Part shown: positions 1-8,816 of the stretch, piece by piece
Layout: every line of letters begins with the position of its first letter
Position numbering within the stretch: the first letter of the stretch is position 1
Assembly (NCBI RefSeq): GCF_038019025.1
Contig: NZ_CP150496.1
Location: 2,744,001-2,808,000 of the forward strand
DNA length: 64,000 bases
Direction: 5' to 3'
Source of the DNA: Polaribacter marinaquae
GTDB lineage: Bacteria > Bacteroidota > Bacteroidia > Flavobacteriales > Flavobacteriaceae
Made by a program: the position numbers and the translations under genes
Notes under the pieces: model-generated
What the model was told of the DNA's origin: nothing
Database searches by the model: none
The model's input: the letters and a program-made list of their open reading frames with translations, nothing else

Positions 1-1
1 G

Positions 2-574
2 TCTATTCATACAAAAAGAGAAGAAGGGCAAACGTTTTTTAAGTTAGATAAAAGTAAGAAAACGGTTTTTGTTTTAGGCGGAAGTTTAGGTGCAAGAAAA
101 ATTAACGAATTAATTGCAAGTAATTTAGATTTTTTTGAAAAACAAGACGTTCAATTGATTTGGCAATGTGGTAAATTATATTTTGAAGAGTATAAGAAAT
201 ACAATGCTAAAGAGAATGTTCAAGTGCATCAATTTATAAATAAGATGGATTTTGGTTACGCTGCTGCAGATGTAATTATTTCTAGAGCAGGTGCAAGTTC
301 TGTATCAGAATTATGTATTGTTGGGAAACCGGTAATATTTATTCCGTCTCCAAACGTAGCAGAAGATCATCAGACAAAAAATGCAAAGTCGATTGTAGAC
401 AAACAAGCGGCTTTAATGATAAAAGAAAGTAATTTAGATACATTTTCTGTTGTTTTTGAATCTTTAATGAAAGATACTGGTAAACAGGAAACTTTATCTA
501 AAAACATAAAAGGATTGGCATTGCCAAGTGCAACAAAAAATATAGTTGACGAAATAGAAAAATTAATAGGATAG
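2..574 (+). CDS. murG: MurG, C-terminal part (5' end outside window)
   Basis: UDP-N-acetylglucosamine--N-acetylmuramyl-(pentapeptide) pyrophosphoryl-undecaprenol N-acetylglucosamine transferase, which makes lipid II from lipid I on the inner face of the membrane. The reading frame is open from the first bases of the window, so this is the last 190 residues or so of a protein usually near 360 aa. It shows the MurG motif VLGGSLGAR near the start of the visible part and the UDP-GlcNAc site [12 protein letters not shown] about 95 residues further on. A TTG at 155 could look like a start, but the frame and the GGSLGAR motif continue upstream of it, so it is internal. The stop overlaps the murC start by one base (TAGTG), which suggests translational coupling inside the dcw cluster. 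Confidence 0.95.
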   Translation, partial: SIHTKREEGQTFFKLDKSKKTVFVLGGSLGARKINELIASNLDFFEKQDVQLIWQCGKLYFEEYKKYNAKENVQVHQFINKMDFGYAAADVIISRAGASSVSELCIVGKPVIFIPSPNVAEDHQTKNAKSIVDKQAALMIKESNLDTFSVVFESLMKDTGKQETLSKNIKGLALPSATKNIVDEIEKLIG

Positions 575-1926
575 TGGATTTAGGTACAATACATAACGTT
601 TATTTTATTGGCATTGGCGGCATTGGTATGAGCGCTATTGCTCGATATTTTGCGGCGAATAATAAAGTAGTTGCAGGTTATGATAAAACACCATCTTTAA
701 TAACTAAATCTTTAGAAGAATTAGGTGTTACAATTCATTTTGAAGATGCTGTAAAAAATATTCCTATTTCATTTTTAGAAAAAGAAAAAACGTTGGTTGT
801 TTATACACCTGCAATTCCTGCAGACCATAAAGAATTCAATTATTTTGTTAATAATAAATTTACAGTTCTTAAGAGAGCAGAAATTTTAGGTAAAATTACA
901 GCAGCAACGTTTTGTTTGGCAGTTGCTGGTACACATGGTAAAACAACTACATCGTCTATTTTAGGGCATATTATGACTTCGGTTAATGCAACTTCGTTTT
1001 TAGGCGGAATTGCAGAAAATTATGATTCTAATTTAATTTTAGGTGGTGATACAATAAGCGTTGTAGAAGCAGATGAGTTTGATCGATCATTTTTAAAATT
1101 GAGTCCTAATATTGCATGTGTAACCTCTATGGATGCAGATCATTTGGATATTTATGAAAACCCGGAAGCATTAACAGAATCTTTTGTAGCTTTTTCTAAT
1201 AAAGTTTCTGATAGCTTAATTGTTGCAAAAGGTTTGCCTTTAAAAGGTTTAACATATGCTATTGATGAAAAAGCAGATTATAAAGCTTACAATTTAAGAA
1301 TCGATAACGGAAAATATGTTTTTGATGTACAAACACCGTCATCAGAAATAAAAGATATTCAATTTTATTTACCTGGAAGACATAATGTAATGAATGCTTT
1401 GGCAGCTTTGGCAATGGCAGAAGTTTATGGCGTTTCTTTAGAAGAAATTAAAAAAGGATTATCAACATTTAAAGGTGTACAAAGAAGATTTTCTTATAAA
1501 ATTAATTCGGATAATTTAGTTTTAATAGACGATTATGCGCATCATCCAACAGAAATTAATGCAGTACATAATTCTGTTAGAGAAATGTATCCAGAAGAAA
1601 AAGTACTAGTTGTTTTTCAACCACATTTATTTTCTAGAACAAAAGATTTTGCAGACGATTTTGCAAATGCATTAAATAAGTTTGATGATATTTTATTGTT
1701 AGATATTTATCCAGCAAGAGAAACTCCTATTGCGGGCATCACATCCGATTGGTTATTGTCTAAAATCGAAAATAAGCAGAAAAAAAAGACCCAAAAAAAT
1801 AATTTGGTAAAAGATATTAAAAATTCTGATGCTAAAATTATAGTAATGTTAGGTGCTGGTGATATAGGTATTGTGATTAAAGAAGTAACAAGTGAACTTT
1901 TAAAATGGAATGAAAATGAAATTTAA
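574..1926 (+). CDS. murC: UDP-N-acetylmuramate--L-alanine ligase MurC
   Basis: Cytoplasmic ATP-dependent ligase that adds L-alanine to UDP-MurNAc, the first step of the peptide stem. 450 aa, the normal family length. An N-terminal Rossmann motif is visible (IGIGGIGMS, about residues 12-20), then the Mur ligase P-loop AGTHGKTTT at 118-126 and the central DDYAHHPTE motif. The start is GTG at 574, sharing one base with the murG stop. Near the C terminus is a lysine-rich insert (about residues 395-415) encoded by A-rich DNA, which looks like a lineage-specific linker. It is second in the murG-murC-ftsQ-ftsA-ftsZ order typical of Bacteroidetes. Confidence 0.97.
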   Translation: MDLGTIHNVYFIGIGGIGMSAIARYFAANNKVVAGYDKTPSLITKSLEELGVTIHFEDAVKNIPISFLEKEKTLVVYTPAIPADHKEFNYFVNNKFTVLKRAEILGKITAATFCLAVAGTHGKTTTSSILGHIMTSVNATSFLGGIAENYDSNLILGGDTISVVEADEFDRSFLKLSPNIACVTSMDADHLDIYENPEALTESFVAFSNKVSDSLIVAKGLPLKGLTYAIDEKADYKAYNLRIDNGKYVFDVQTPSSEIKDIQFYLPGRHNVMNALAALAMAEVYGVSLEEIKKGLSTFKGVQRRFSYKINSDNLVLIDDYAHHPTEINAVHNSVREMYPEEKVLVVFQPHLFSRTKDFADDFANALNKFDDILLLDIYPARETPIAGITSDWLLSKIENKQKKKTQKNNLVKDIKNSDAKIIVMLGAGDIGIVIKEVTSELLKWNENEI

Positions 1927-2641
1927 AAGAGTTTTAAAATATCTATTTTTTCTTACTATACTTGCTTTTTTAAGCTTTTTGTATAGTTTTACTTCGGTAA
2001 GAAATAGTAATAAAAAAATTAACAAAATTGAAGTGAAATTCGAAGAAGGAACTAATAATTTTTTAACACATTCGATGGTTAATAAATTGTTAATACAAAA
2101 TGATGCAACAGTTAAAAACCAAGCAAAATCTGTAATAGATTTATACAGATTAGAAAAGAACGTATCTAAAAATCCATATATTGAAAAAGCAGCAGTTTTT
2201 TTAACAATAGGAGGTGTGTTAAAATCTACCATAAAACAACGTACACCAGTAGCAAGAATTGTTTCTAAAAATGGTTCTTATTATATTGACAAACAAGGGG
2301 TGAAAGTACCACTCTCTAAGAATTATTCTGCAAGAGTTATGTTGGTTTCTGGCGTAGAAAATAAAGAAGATATTAACGTGGTTTTACCATTAATATCTTA
2401 TATTTTAGAAGACAATTTTTTGCAAAAAGAAATTGTAGGAATAGAGAAATCTGACGATGGTTTGTATCAATTTGCCGTAAGAAGCGGCAATTATAAAATT
2501 GATTTTGGCAAATTAATCGATGTAAAGTTAAAATTTAACAAGTTAAAAGCGTTTTATAACACAACATATAAAGATAAAACGATTCAAGAATATAAAACAA
2601 TTACTTTAAAATATCACAACCAAGTTGTGTGCACAAAATAA
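1910..2641 (+). CDS. ftsQ: Cell division protein FtsQ
   Basis: Bitopic divisome protein linking cytoplasmic and periplasmic division factors. 243 aa: a short basic N terminus, one membrane segment at about residues 10-27, then a periplasmic part that reads as a POTRA-type domain (about 38-115, including PYIEKAAV) followed by the beta domain with YYIDKQGVKVPLS. Sequence conservation of FtsQ is weak in this phylum, so the call rests on topology and on the position between murC and ftsA. It overlaps the end of murC by 17 nt. A second ATG at 1916 is an equally possible start and would remove two residues. Confidence 0.88.
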   Translation: MKMKFKRVLKYLFFLTILAFLSFLYSFTSVRNSNKKINKIEVKFEEGTNNFLTHSMVNKLLIQNDATVKNQAKSVIDLYRLEKNVSKNPYIEKAAVFLTIGGVLKSTIKQRTPVARIVSKNGSYYIDKQGVKVPLSKNYSARVMLVSGVENKEDINVVLPLISYILEDNFLQKEIVGIEKSDDGLYQFAVRSGNYKIDFGKLIDVKLKFNKLKAFYNTTYKDKTIQEYKTITLKYHNQVVCTK

Positions 2642-2647
2642 ATCAAA

Positions 2648-3982
2648 ATGGAAAATAATAAAATAGCTGTTGGTTTAGATATTGGTACCACCAAAATTGT
2701 TGCCATGATTGGTCGTAAAAACGAATACGATAAAATTGAAGTTGTTGGTATTGGAAAAGCAAAAAGTTTAGGTGTAAAACGTGGTGTTGTAAGTAATATT
2801 ACACAAACAATACAGTCTATACAACAAGCCGTAGATGAGGCAGAAAGTGTTTCTGGTGTTAAGATAGATGAGGTTGTAGTTGGTATTGCAGGGCAACATA
2901 TTAGAAGTTTACATCATTCAGATTATATTACAAGAAATCATTCAGATGAAGTTATAGACGATTCTGATATTGAAGATTTAGTAAACCAAGTACATAAATT
3001 GGTTATGTTGCCAGGAGAAGAGATAATTCATGTTTTACCACAAGAATTTAAAGTTGATTCTCAGGCAGATATAAAAGAGCCAATAGGAATGTATGGCGGA
3101 CGATTAGAAGCCAATTTCCATGTAGTTGTAGGCCAAGTTTCTTCCATAAGAAATATTGGTAGATGTGTTAAAAGTTCTGGTTTAGATTTAAGCGATATTA
3201 CATTAGAACCATTAGCTTCTGCATCTGCAGTTTTAAGTTTAGAAGAAAAAGAAGCTGGTGTTGCTTTAATTGACATAGGTGGTGGTACAACTGATTTAGC
3301 CATTTTTAAAGACGGAATTATTAGACATACTGCTGTAATTCCTTTTGGTGGAAATGTAATTACAGATGATATAAAAGAAGGTTGTTCTATAATCGAAAAG
3401 CAGGCAGAATTACTTAAAATTAAGTTTGGTTCTGCGTGGCCAGGGGAAAATAAAGAAACAGAAATTGTTTCGATACCAGGTTTAAGAGGTAGAGAACCAA
3501 AAGAAATTACTTTAAAGAATTTATCTAAAATTATACATGCTAGAGTTCAAGAAATTATAGAGCATGTGTATTTAGAAATTAAAAACTACGGTCACGAAAC
3601 TGCTAAAGGTAAATTAATTGCAGGTATTGTGTTAACAGGAGGAGGAGCTCAATTAAAACATTTACGTCAGTTAGTAGAATATATAACTGGTATGGATGCT
3701 AGAATAGGTTTTCCTAACGAGCATTTAGCTGGTGATTCAGATGATGCTTTGTCAAGTCCATCTTACGCAACAGCAGTTGGTTTATTAATGGAAGGATTAG
3801 ATAAAGATTCTAAAGAAGAAGAAATAATAGAAGAGGCAATTGAAGAAATTCTGAATCCGGTAGAAGAAAAAGTTGAAGAAACACAGCCAGTGCAAGAAGA
3901 GAAACCAAAGCCGAAAAAGAAAAGATCATTTTTTGAAAAGTTCACAGAAAGTCTAAAAGATTTTTTAGACAATGCAGAATAG
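2648..3982 (+). CDS. ftsA: Cell division protein FtsA
   Basis: Actin-like ATPase that tethers FtsZ filaments to the membrane and recruits later division proteins. 444 aa. Actin-fold motifs are clear: phosphate 1 (GLDIGTTK, residues 9-16), phosphate 2 (IDIGGGTTD, 208-216) and the adenosine motif LTGGGAQL in the last third. The last 17 residues (about 428-444, rich in F, K and L) form the expected amphipathic membrane-targeting helix, preceded by an acidic then lysine-rich linker. It begins 6 nt after ftsQ, so they are probably cotranscribed. Confidence 0.97.
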   Translation: MENNKIAVGLDIGTTKIVAMIGRKNEYDKIEVVGIGKAKSLGVKRGVVSNITQTIQSIQQAVDEAESVSGVKIDEVVVGIAGQHIRSLHHSDYITRNHSDEVIDDSDIEDLVNQVHKLVMLPGEEIIHVLPQEFKVDSQADIKEPIGMYGGRLEANFHVVVGQVSSIRNIGRCVKSSGLDLSDITLEPLASASAVLSLEEKEAGVALIDIGGGTTDLAIFKDGIIRHTAVIPFGGNVITDDIKEGCSIIEKQAELLKIKFGSAWPGENKETEIVSIPGLRGREPKEITLKNLSKIIHARVQEIIEHVYLEIKNYGHETAKGKLIAGIVLTGGGAQLKHLRQLVEYITGMDARIGFPNEHLAGDSDDALSSPSYATAVGLLMEGLDKDSKEEEIIEEAIEEILNPVEEKVEETQPVQEEKPKPKKKRSFFEKFTESLKDFLDNAE

Positions 3983-4052
3983 AACTAAAAAGAAAGTGAA
4001 CTAGAAGAAAATAAAAAATAAATAAGAAAAATTAAACAATAGATACGTTATT

Positions 4053-5969
4053 ATGAGCGCAGAATTTGATAACATTTTATTCGACATGCCAAAAACACAA
4101 TCTAACACCATTAAAGTAATTGGTGTTGGTGGTGGAGGAAGCAATGCAGTAAACCACATGTACACGCAGCAAATTAGAGGTGTAGACTTTGTAATTTGTA
4201 ATACAGATGCACAAGCATTAGAAAACAGTCCTGTTCCTAATAAAATTCAATTAGGAGCTAATTTAACATCTGGTTTAGGTGCCGGTGCAAATCCAGAAAT
4301 AGGAGCACAAGCAGCTAAAGAAAGTATGCAAGAAATACAGCAAATGTTAAATACCCAAACAAAAATGGTATTTATTACTGCTGGTATGGGTGGTGGTACA
4401 GGTACAGGAGCAGCACCTATTATTGCGAAAATTGCAAAAGATATGGATGTACTTACTGTAGGTATTGTGACTATGCCATTTGCTTTTGAAGGTAGAAGAC
4501 GTGCAAAACAAGCACAATTAGGAATCGATCAGTTGCGCCAAAATGTAGATTCTTTAATTGTTATCAATAATAATAAATTACGTGAGGTTTACGGTAATTT
4601 AGGTTTTAAAGCAGGTTTTTCTAAGGCAGACGAAGTATTATCGACTGCATCTAGAGGTATTGCAGAAGTAATTACACATCACTATAAGCAAAACATCGAT
4701 TTACATGATGCTAAAACTGTGTTATCTAACAGTGGTACAGCTATTATGGGTTCAGCAAAAGAAGAAGGGCAAGATCGTGCTAAAACCGCTATTGTAAAAG
4801 CTTTAGATTCGCCTTTGTTAAACGACAATAAGATTACAGGAGCTAAAAACGTATTGTTATTAATTGTTTCTGGTACAAACGAAGTTACTTTAGATGAAAT
4901 AGGAGAAATAAACGACTATATTCAAGATGAAGCAGGTTACGATGCCAATATTATTATGGGTATTGGTGAAGATGAAGAATTGGGTGATGCTATCGCTGTA
5001 ACTATTGTTGCTACAGGTTTTGCTGCAGATCAACAAAGTACAATTACAAATACAGAAGTTAAGAAAATTGTACATACTCTAGAAGATGAGCAAAAAGCTA
5101 CTTATAATTTTGGTGAAAATACAATTTCTAAAACACCAACTTTAAATCAGCCAAAAGCAAGTGTTACAGAACAGAAAATTGTACATACTTTAGAGGAAGA
5201 TGTAGTTGAAGAGCCAGTTAAGGTTGCACCAAAAATGGATTTAGTTCAAACTACAGAAAGTATTGCAAATATTGCTGTTTCTTATGAAGAAGTTGCTTTA
5301 GAAACGGTTTCTGAAGATGATTTTATAATAACAGATGCTACGCCAGTTGTAGAAGAAGAAATAAATGAGCAGCCAGAGCAAATACAAGCAGATTTATTAT
5401 TCGATTTACCATTAAACTCTTACACAGAAGTTAAAGCAGACGAAGAAATAAAGTTTAACTTAAATGAAGAGAAATCTGTAAATGTAAACGAAATTGAAGT
5501 TTACGGTGCAGAAGAAATTGTTTTTGAAAAGAAAGTTGAAGAAACAAGATATGTTTTAGAAGATTTTGATGCGCAACCAACAATTGGTAAAAGCTCTCAT
5601 ATTATAGCAAAAGAAAAATCGGTTCAAGAAGAAGAGGTTCATTTTGAGTTAAAAACGGCAACGCCTCAATCAGATGTTAATGCAATTGAAACTACGAGTG
5701 AAGAAGTTACACCTTTAGATTTAACGATTGCAGAGTTACAAAAAAGAGCAGAAGAAAGACGTCAAAAAATGAAAGGTTTCAACTATAAATTTAACGATCA
5801 GTTAAGTAAAAATATAGATGAAATAGAACGTCAGCCAGCATACAAAAGACAAGGTTTAGATTTAAATGTAAATGCACCAATTAGTCAATCTAAAACCGCG
5901 ATAAAAAAAGACGACAATAATCTAGATTTTAAGTCTAACAATTCATTTTTACATGACAATGTAGATTAA
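4053..5969 (+). CDS. ftsZ: Cell division protein FtsZ with a long C-terminal tail
   Basis: Tubulin-like GTPase that forms the Z ring. The GTPase core covers about residues 15-330 and has the tubulin signature GGGTGTGA at 113-120. The protein is 638 aa, far longer than the 350-400 aa of most bacteria; the excess is an acidic, low-complexity tail of about 300 residues. The tail carries two copies of IVHTLE about 38 residues apart, close after the core, and ends near PAYKRQGLDL, which looks like the Bacteroidetes C-terminal peptide that binds FtsA. The 70 nt gap after ftsA is A-rich and has no obvious TAnnTTTG box. A strong hairpin terminator follows, so this is probably the last gene of the operon. 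Confidence 0.97.
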   Translation: MSAEFDNILFDMPKTQSNTIKVIGVGGGGSNAVNHMYTQQIRGVDFVICNTDAQALENSPVPNKIQLGANLTSGLGAGANPEIGAQAAKESMQEIQQMLNTQTKMVFITAGMGGGTGTGAAPIIAKIAKDMDVLTVGIVTMPFAFEGRRRAKQAQLGIDQLRQNVDSLIVINNNKLREVYGNLGFKAGFSKADEVLSTASRGIAEVITHHYKQNIDLHDAKTVLSNSGTAIMGSAKEEGQDRAKTAIVKALDSPLLNDNKITGAKNVLLLIVSGTNEVTLDEIGEINDYIQDEAGYDANIIMGIGEDEELGDAIAVTIVATGFAADQQSTITNTEVKKIVHTLEDEQKATYNFGENTISKTPTLNQPKASVTEQKIVHTLEEDVVEEPVKVAPKMDLVQTTESIANIAVSYEEVALETVSEDDFIITDATPVVEEEINEQPEQIQADLLFDLPLNSYTEVKADEEIKFNLNEEKSVNVNEIEVYGAEEIVFEKKVEETRYVLEDFDAQPTIGKSSHIIAKEKSVQEEEVHFELKTATPQSDVNAIETTSEEVTPLDLTIAELQKRAEERRQKMKGFNYKFNDQLSKNIDEIERQPAYKRQGLDLNVNAPISQSKTAIKKDDNNLDFKSNNSFLHDNVD

Positions 5970-5998
5970 TTAGTACAATTTAATTTATCAATATTTAG

Positions 5999-6027
5999 AA
6001 CCACACCTTTAAAAGTGTGGTTTTTTT
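5999..6027 (+). terminator. Rho-independent terminator after ftsZ
   Basis: Perfect 8 bp stem AACCACAC / GTGTGGTT (5999-6006 and 6015-6022) with an 8 nt loop, followed by a run of T. It lies 30 nt after the ftsZ stop and closes the dcw operon. Confidence 0.9.
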
Positions 6028-6141
6028 ATTTTACAATTAAACTGCTTTATTTTTACAATTCATCTATAGATTTTTGTTTTTTATCTATTAATTTTGCTTT
6101 AAGTGCTTAATTACCTGATATTTGTATAAAAATATAGCAAA

Positions 6142-8748
6142 ATGAGAACAAAACTACTCCCAACTTACGCAATTTTAATACTTTTATTGATCAATATTTT
6201 ACCAAAAGAGGTATTGGCACAAAATGAGCCATTTAATTGCGATTATAATGCATACTTATTTCAGCGAAATGATATTTACGCCTTAGATTTAGCATCTGGT
6301 AGCTCTTATCTAGTAAAAGAAGATGTTACTCCAGGAAATATAAACGCTGTGGGTTACAATCCTGCCGACGGATATATTTGGGGTTATTTAAGTTCTCCTT
6401 CAAAATCAATTGTTAAAATTGGTAAAAATTTTAATGTAGAAACTTTTACTATTGATGAATTAACAACAGCGGGTAAATATATAGGTGATGTTAGTGCTTC
6501 TGGAATTTATTACCTTAAAGGAGGCGGAACAGAATATTATACAATAGATTTAAACCCAGAATCTGAAAATTATACAAAATACATCAGTAAAGGAACACTT
6601 AGTAAGAATATATCTGTGCACGATTGGGCATTTAATGCAGTTGACGGGCAATTATATACAGTAGAAAAAAATACGAATCATTTATATAGAATTAATCCAG
6701 AAACTAATGTTGTTACAGATTTAGGTTTGGTGCCAATTCTTGCGGGTTTAAAATATACTTACGGAGCAGTTTATTTTGATTTGTCTGGTCGTTTTTATGT
6801 GTCAGCAAATCAAACAGGAACAGTTTATGTTATTCAAAATGTGCAAGATTTACAAATAGGAAGCGTATTAGATTCTAATTTATTTGCTTACGGACCTTCT
6901 AGTAGTTCTAATGACGGAGCAAGATGTCCTACAGCTCCAGTTCCACAAGAAGATTGTTCTAATGGTTTAGATGATGATGGAGATGGTTTGGTAGATTGTG
7001 ATGATCCGGCATGTTCTGGTGTTGCAGCTTGTCCTGTATTAGTTCCAAAATTATCAAGTGGTAATGAGGGTGGTTTAGAGAGTAACGATCGTCTTTCTCA
7101 AAAAGTTAATCAAAGAAATTATTTAAGAAGTAAAAACAATTATAAGTTCGATAAACTAAAAGCCAAAAAGGTACAAAAGTCTAAAAACTATAAAAAAACA
7201 GCTTCAAAAAGTGAATCTTTTCAATTGTCAGATTTAGTGCCAATGGATGTTATTGAAGGTGCACAAGCAATTGAATCTTCACCATCAGACTTAATCGACA
7301 TAACAAATGCTACAGAATTAATCTCTGTAGACTATGTTAAAAACAATGAAACAGTAGCTGTAGTTTTAGCAACAAAAACAGAAAATGGTGTTTATGAGCA
7401 TACAAAATTTATTTGCGATAGATTATTAGGCGCAGAAATTTTATCTGTATCAACTATAGAAATTAAAGAGCAACCTTTTATAAAGTCTATCATTAAAAAT
7501 AGAGACGGAACAAAAGAATTTGTTTTAAGTTTCTCTGGAAAATTGAAAAACAATGATGCTAATTTTGGTATAGAAAGTCATTGGAATATAGATAAATATG
7601 AAGCGGGGGCAACGTTTTATAACTTTCAAATCTGGACTAATACAATTGATGATTTATTTACTTTAGGTGAAGAAACTTTAGAGCTTTTCGATATTCAGAA
7701 ACCAATATCAGACTTCAACAACTCGACACCTCCACCAGTTTTTGTGAAAAAAGGTGTGTATAAAAACGGAGCTTTAGAATTAGAATTAATTAATGTAAGC
7801 AGAAGTAAAACGATTGTAATAGATGCAGGGTTTAAAAGAACAGAAACTTCTGAAACAGAATATTTTAACGAAACTATAGAATTAGAGGCGGGTTACATAA
7901 CAAACCTAAAAATAGAAACGGGTAATATTTTTGATATAGGTTTTAGAATTGAAAACGATAGTAATAGAACTCCAGATGATGTATTCATGTCAGACGGTGT
8001 TTGGGGTAAAGATGATTCTCCTGAAGGAACCACAGTAACAAATTTTGAAATTACTCAGAACGAAAGCTTGTATGCAGGAACTGGCTATAAAGTTGAAAGA
8101 GATATTGCTTTAAAAGCGACTACAAATTCATATGTTTCTGCGTACAGAAGTTTTACGCCAACATTTAAAACAGTAGATTTATCAGAATATAACGCATTAG
8201 AGTTTTCTGCAACAGGAAATAGCGATGTAGAAATTACCATCGTTAAAGAAGGAATAGATCAATGGGAAAATCAGTTTAAGAAAACCGTAAAATTAACTGA
8301 AGAAAAGAACGATTTTGTAATTTCTTTAGATCACTTTAAGTCTTTAACGGTTAATAATTTCGATTTGTCTGATGTTGTTTCTATTGTATTTACAATGTCT
8401 TCTGATGGCGTTACAACTGTTGAAAAAGAATTGGCAATAAAAGATTTAGTTTTTACACAGAAAACTTTAAGTGTAGATAATAACGTAGTTGAAGAAGGAG
8501 AAACAGTATTATATCCTAATCCTATGAAGTTAAGTACAGAGTTAAGTTTTTACTCTGAAGTTGAAGCAAGATCTAAACTAGAAGTTTATAATATAACTGG
8601 TGCCTTGTTAAAAAGAACCTATTTTGATACAAAGTTTGGTAACAATAAAATCTCGTTAGAAAAAGAGAAGCTAAGTGCAGGTTTATATTTTGTTAAGCTT
8701 TCTAATAACAACAAAACTTATAAGACAAAGAAACTTATAATTGAATAA
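6142..8748 (+). CDS. Secreted protein with type IX secretion C-terminal sorting domain
   Basis: 868 aa protein with a Sec signal peptide (about residues 1-27, cut before Gln). Residues 30-260 look like a beta-propeller-type domain (repeated YALDL/YTIDL/YRINPET patterns) similar to the DUF6923 type. Residues 271-298 are a Cys/Asp-rich segment (DCSNGLDDDGDGLVDCDD) seen in several secreted bacterial proteins and likely to bind calcium. A middle region of beta-rich sequence follows. The last 80 residues (from VLYPNP) form a type A T9SS sorting domain, with ITGALLKR and LSAGLYFVKL motifs. This predicts export across the outer membrane and attachment to the surface or release. The true substrate is unknown. 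It stands alone between two terminators. Confidence 0.85.
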   Translation: MRTKLLPTYAILILLLINILPKEVLAQNEPFNCDYNAYLFQRNDIYALDLASGSSYLVKEDVTPGNINAVGYNPADGYIWGYLSSPSKSIVKIGKNFNVETFTIDELTTAGKYIGDVSASGIYYLKGGGTEYYTIDLNPESENYTKYISKGTLSKNISVHDWAFNAVDGQLYTVEKNTNHLYRINPETNVVTDLGLVPILAGLKYTYGAVYFDLSGRFYVSANQTGTVYVIQNVQDLQIGSVLDSNLFAYGPSSSSNDGARCPTAPVPQEDCSNGLDDDGDGLVDCDDPACSGVAACPVLVPKLSSGNEGGLESNDRLSQKVNQRNYLRSKNNYKFDKLKAKKVQKSKNYKKTASKSESFQLSDLVPMDVIEGAQAIESSPSDLIDITNATELISVDYVKNNETVAVVLATKTENGVYEHTKFICDRLLGAEILSVSTIEIKEQPFIKSIIKNRDGTKEFVLSFSGKLKNNDANFGIESHWNIDKYEAGATFYNFQIWTNTIDDLFTLGEETLELFDIQKPISDFNNSTPPPVFVKKGVYKNGALELELINVSRSKTIVIDAGFKRTETSETEYFNETIELEAGYITNLKIETGNIFDIGFRIENDSNRTPDDVFMSDGVWGKDDSPEGTTVTNFEITQNESLYAGTGYKVERDIALKATTNSYVSAYRSFTPTFKTVDLSEYNALEFSATGNSDVEITIVKEGIDQWENQFKKTVKLTEEKNDFVISLDHFKSLTVNNFDLSDVVSIVFTMSSDGVTTVEKELAIKDLVFTQKTLSVDNNVVEEGETVLYPNPMKLSTELSFYSEVEARSKLEVYNITGALLKRTYFDTKFGNNKISLEKEKLSAGLYFVKLSNNNKTYKTKKLIIE

Positions 8749-8772
8749 TATTGATTTTTAATTTTTGAATTT

Positions 8773-8810
8773 AAAAACCGCATGTAAGTTATCTTAAATG
8801 CGGTTTTTTT
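8773..8810. terminator. Bidirectional terminator
   Basis: Stem AAAAACCGCAT / ATGCGGTTTTT (8773-8783 and 8798-8808) with A and T tracts on both sides. It lies between the converging genes ending at 8748 (+) and 8817 (-) and can serve both. Confidence 0.88.
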
Positions 8811-8816
8811 TATTGA

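Noticed and set aside
155..574. Complete short gene starting at TTG 155
   Set aside because: The same frame is open to the start of the window and contains the MurG motif GGSLGAR upstream, so it is the tail of murG.
1900..2232. 110-codon minus-strand frame over ftsQ
   Set aside because: It lies opposite a conserved division gene in an intact operon, and the hydrophobic stretch is the complement of A-rich codons.
5058..5203. Repeated IVHTLE-coding stretch as a possible DNA repeat or recombination site
   Set aside because: Only two short copies inside one protein tail; it is a protein-level repeat, not a CRISPR or mobile element.
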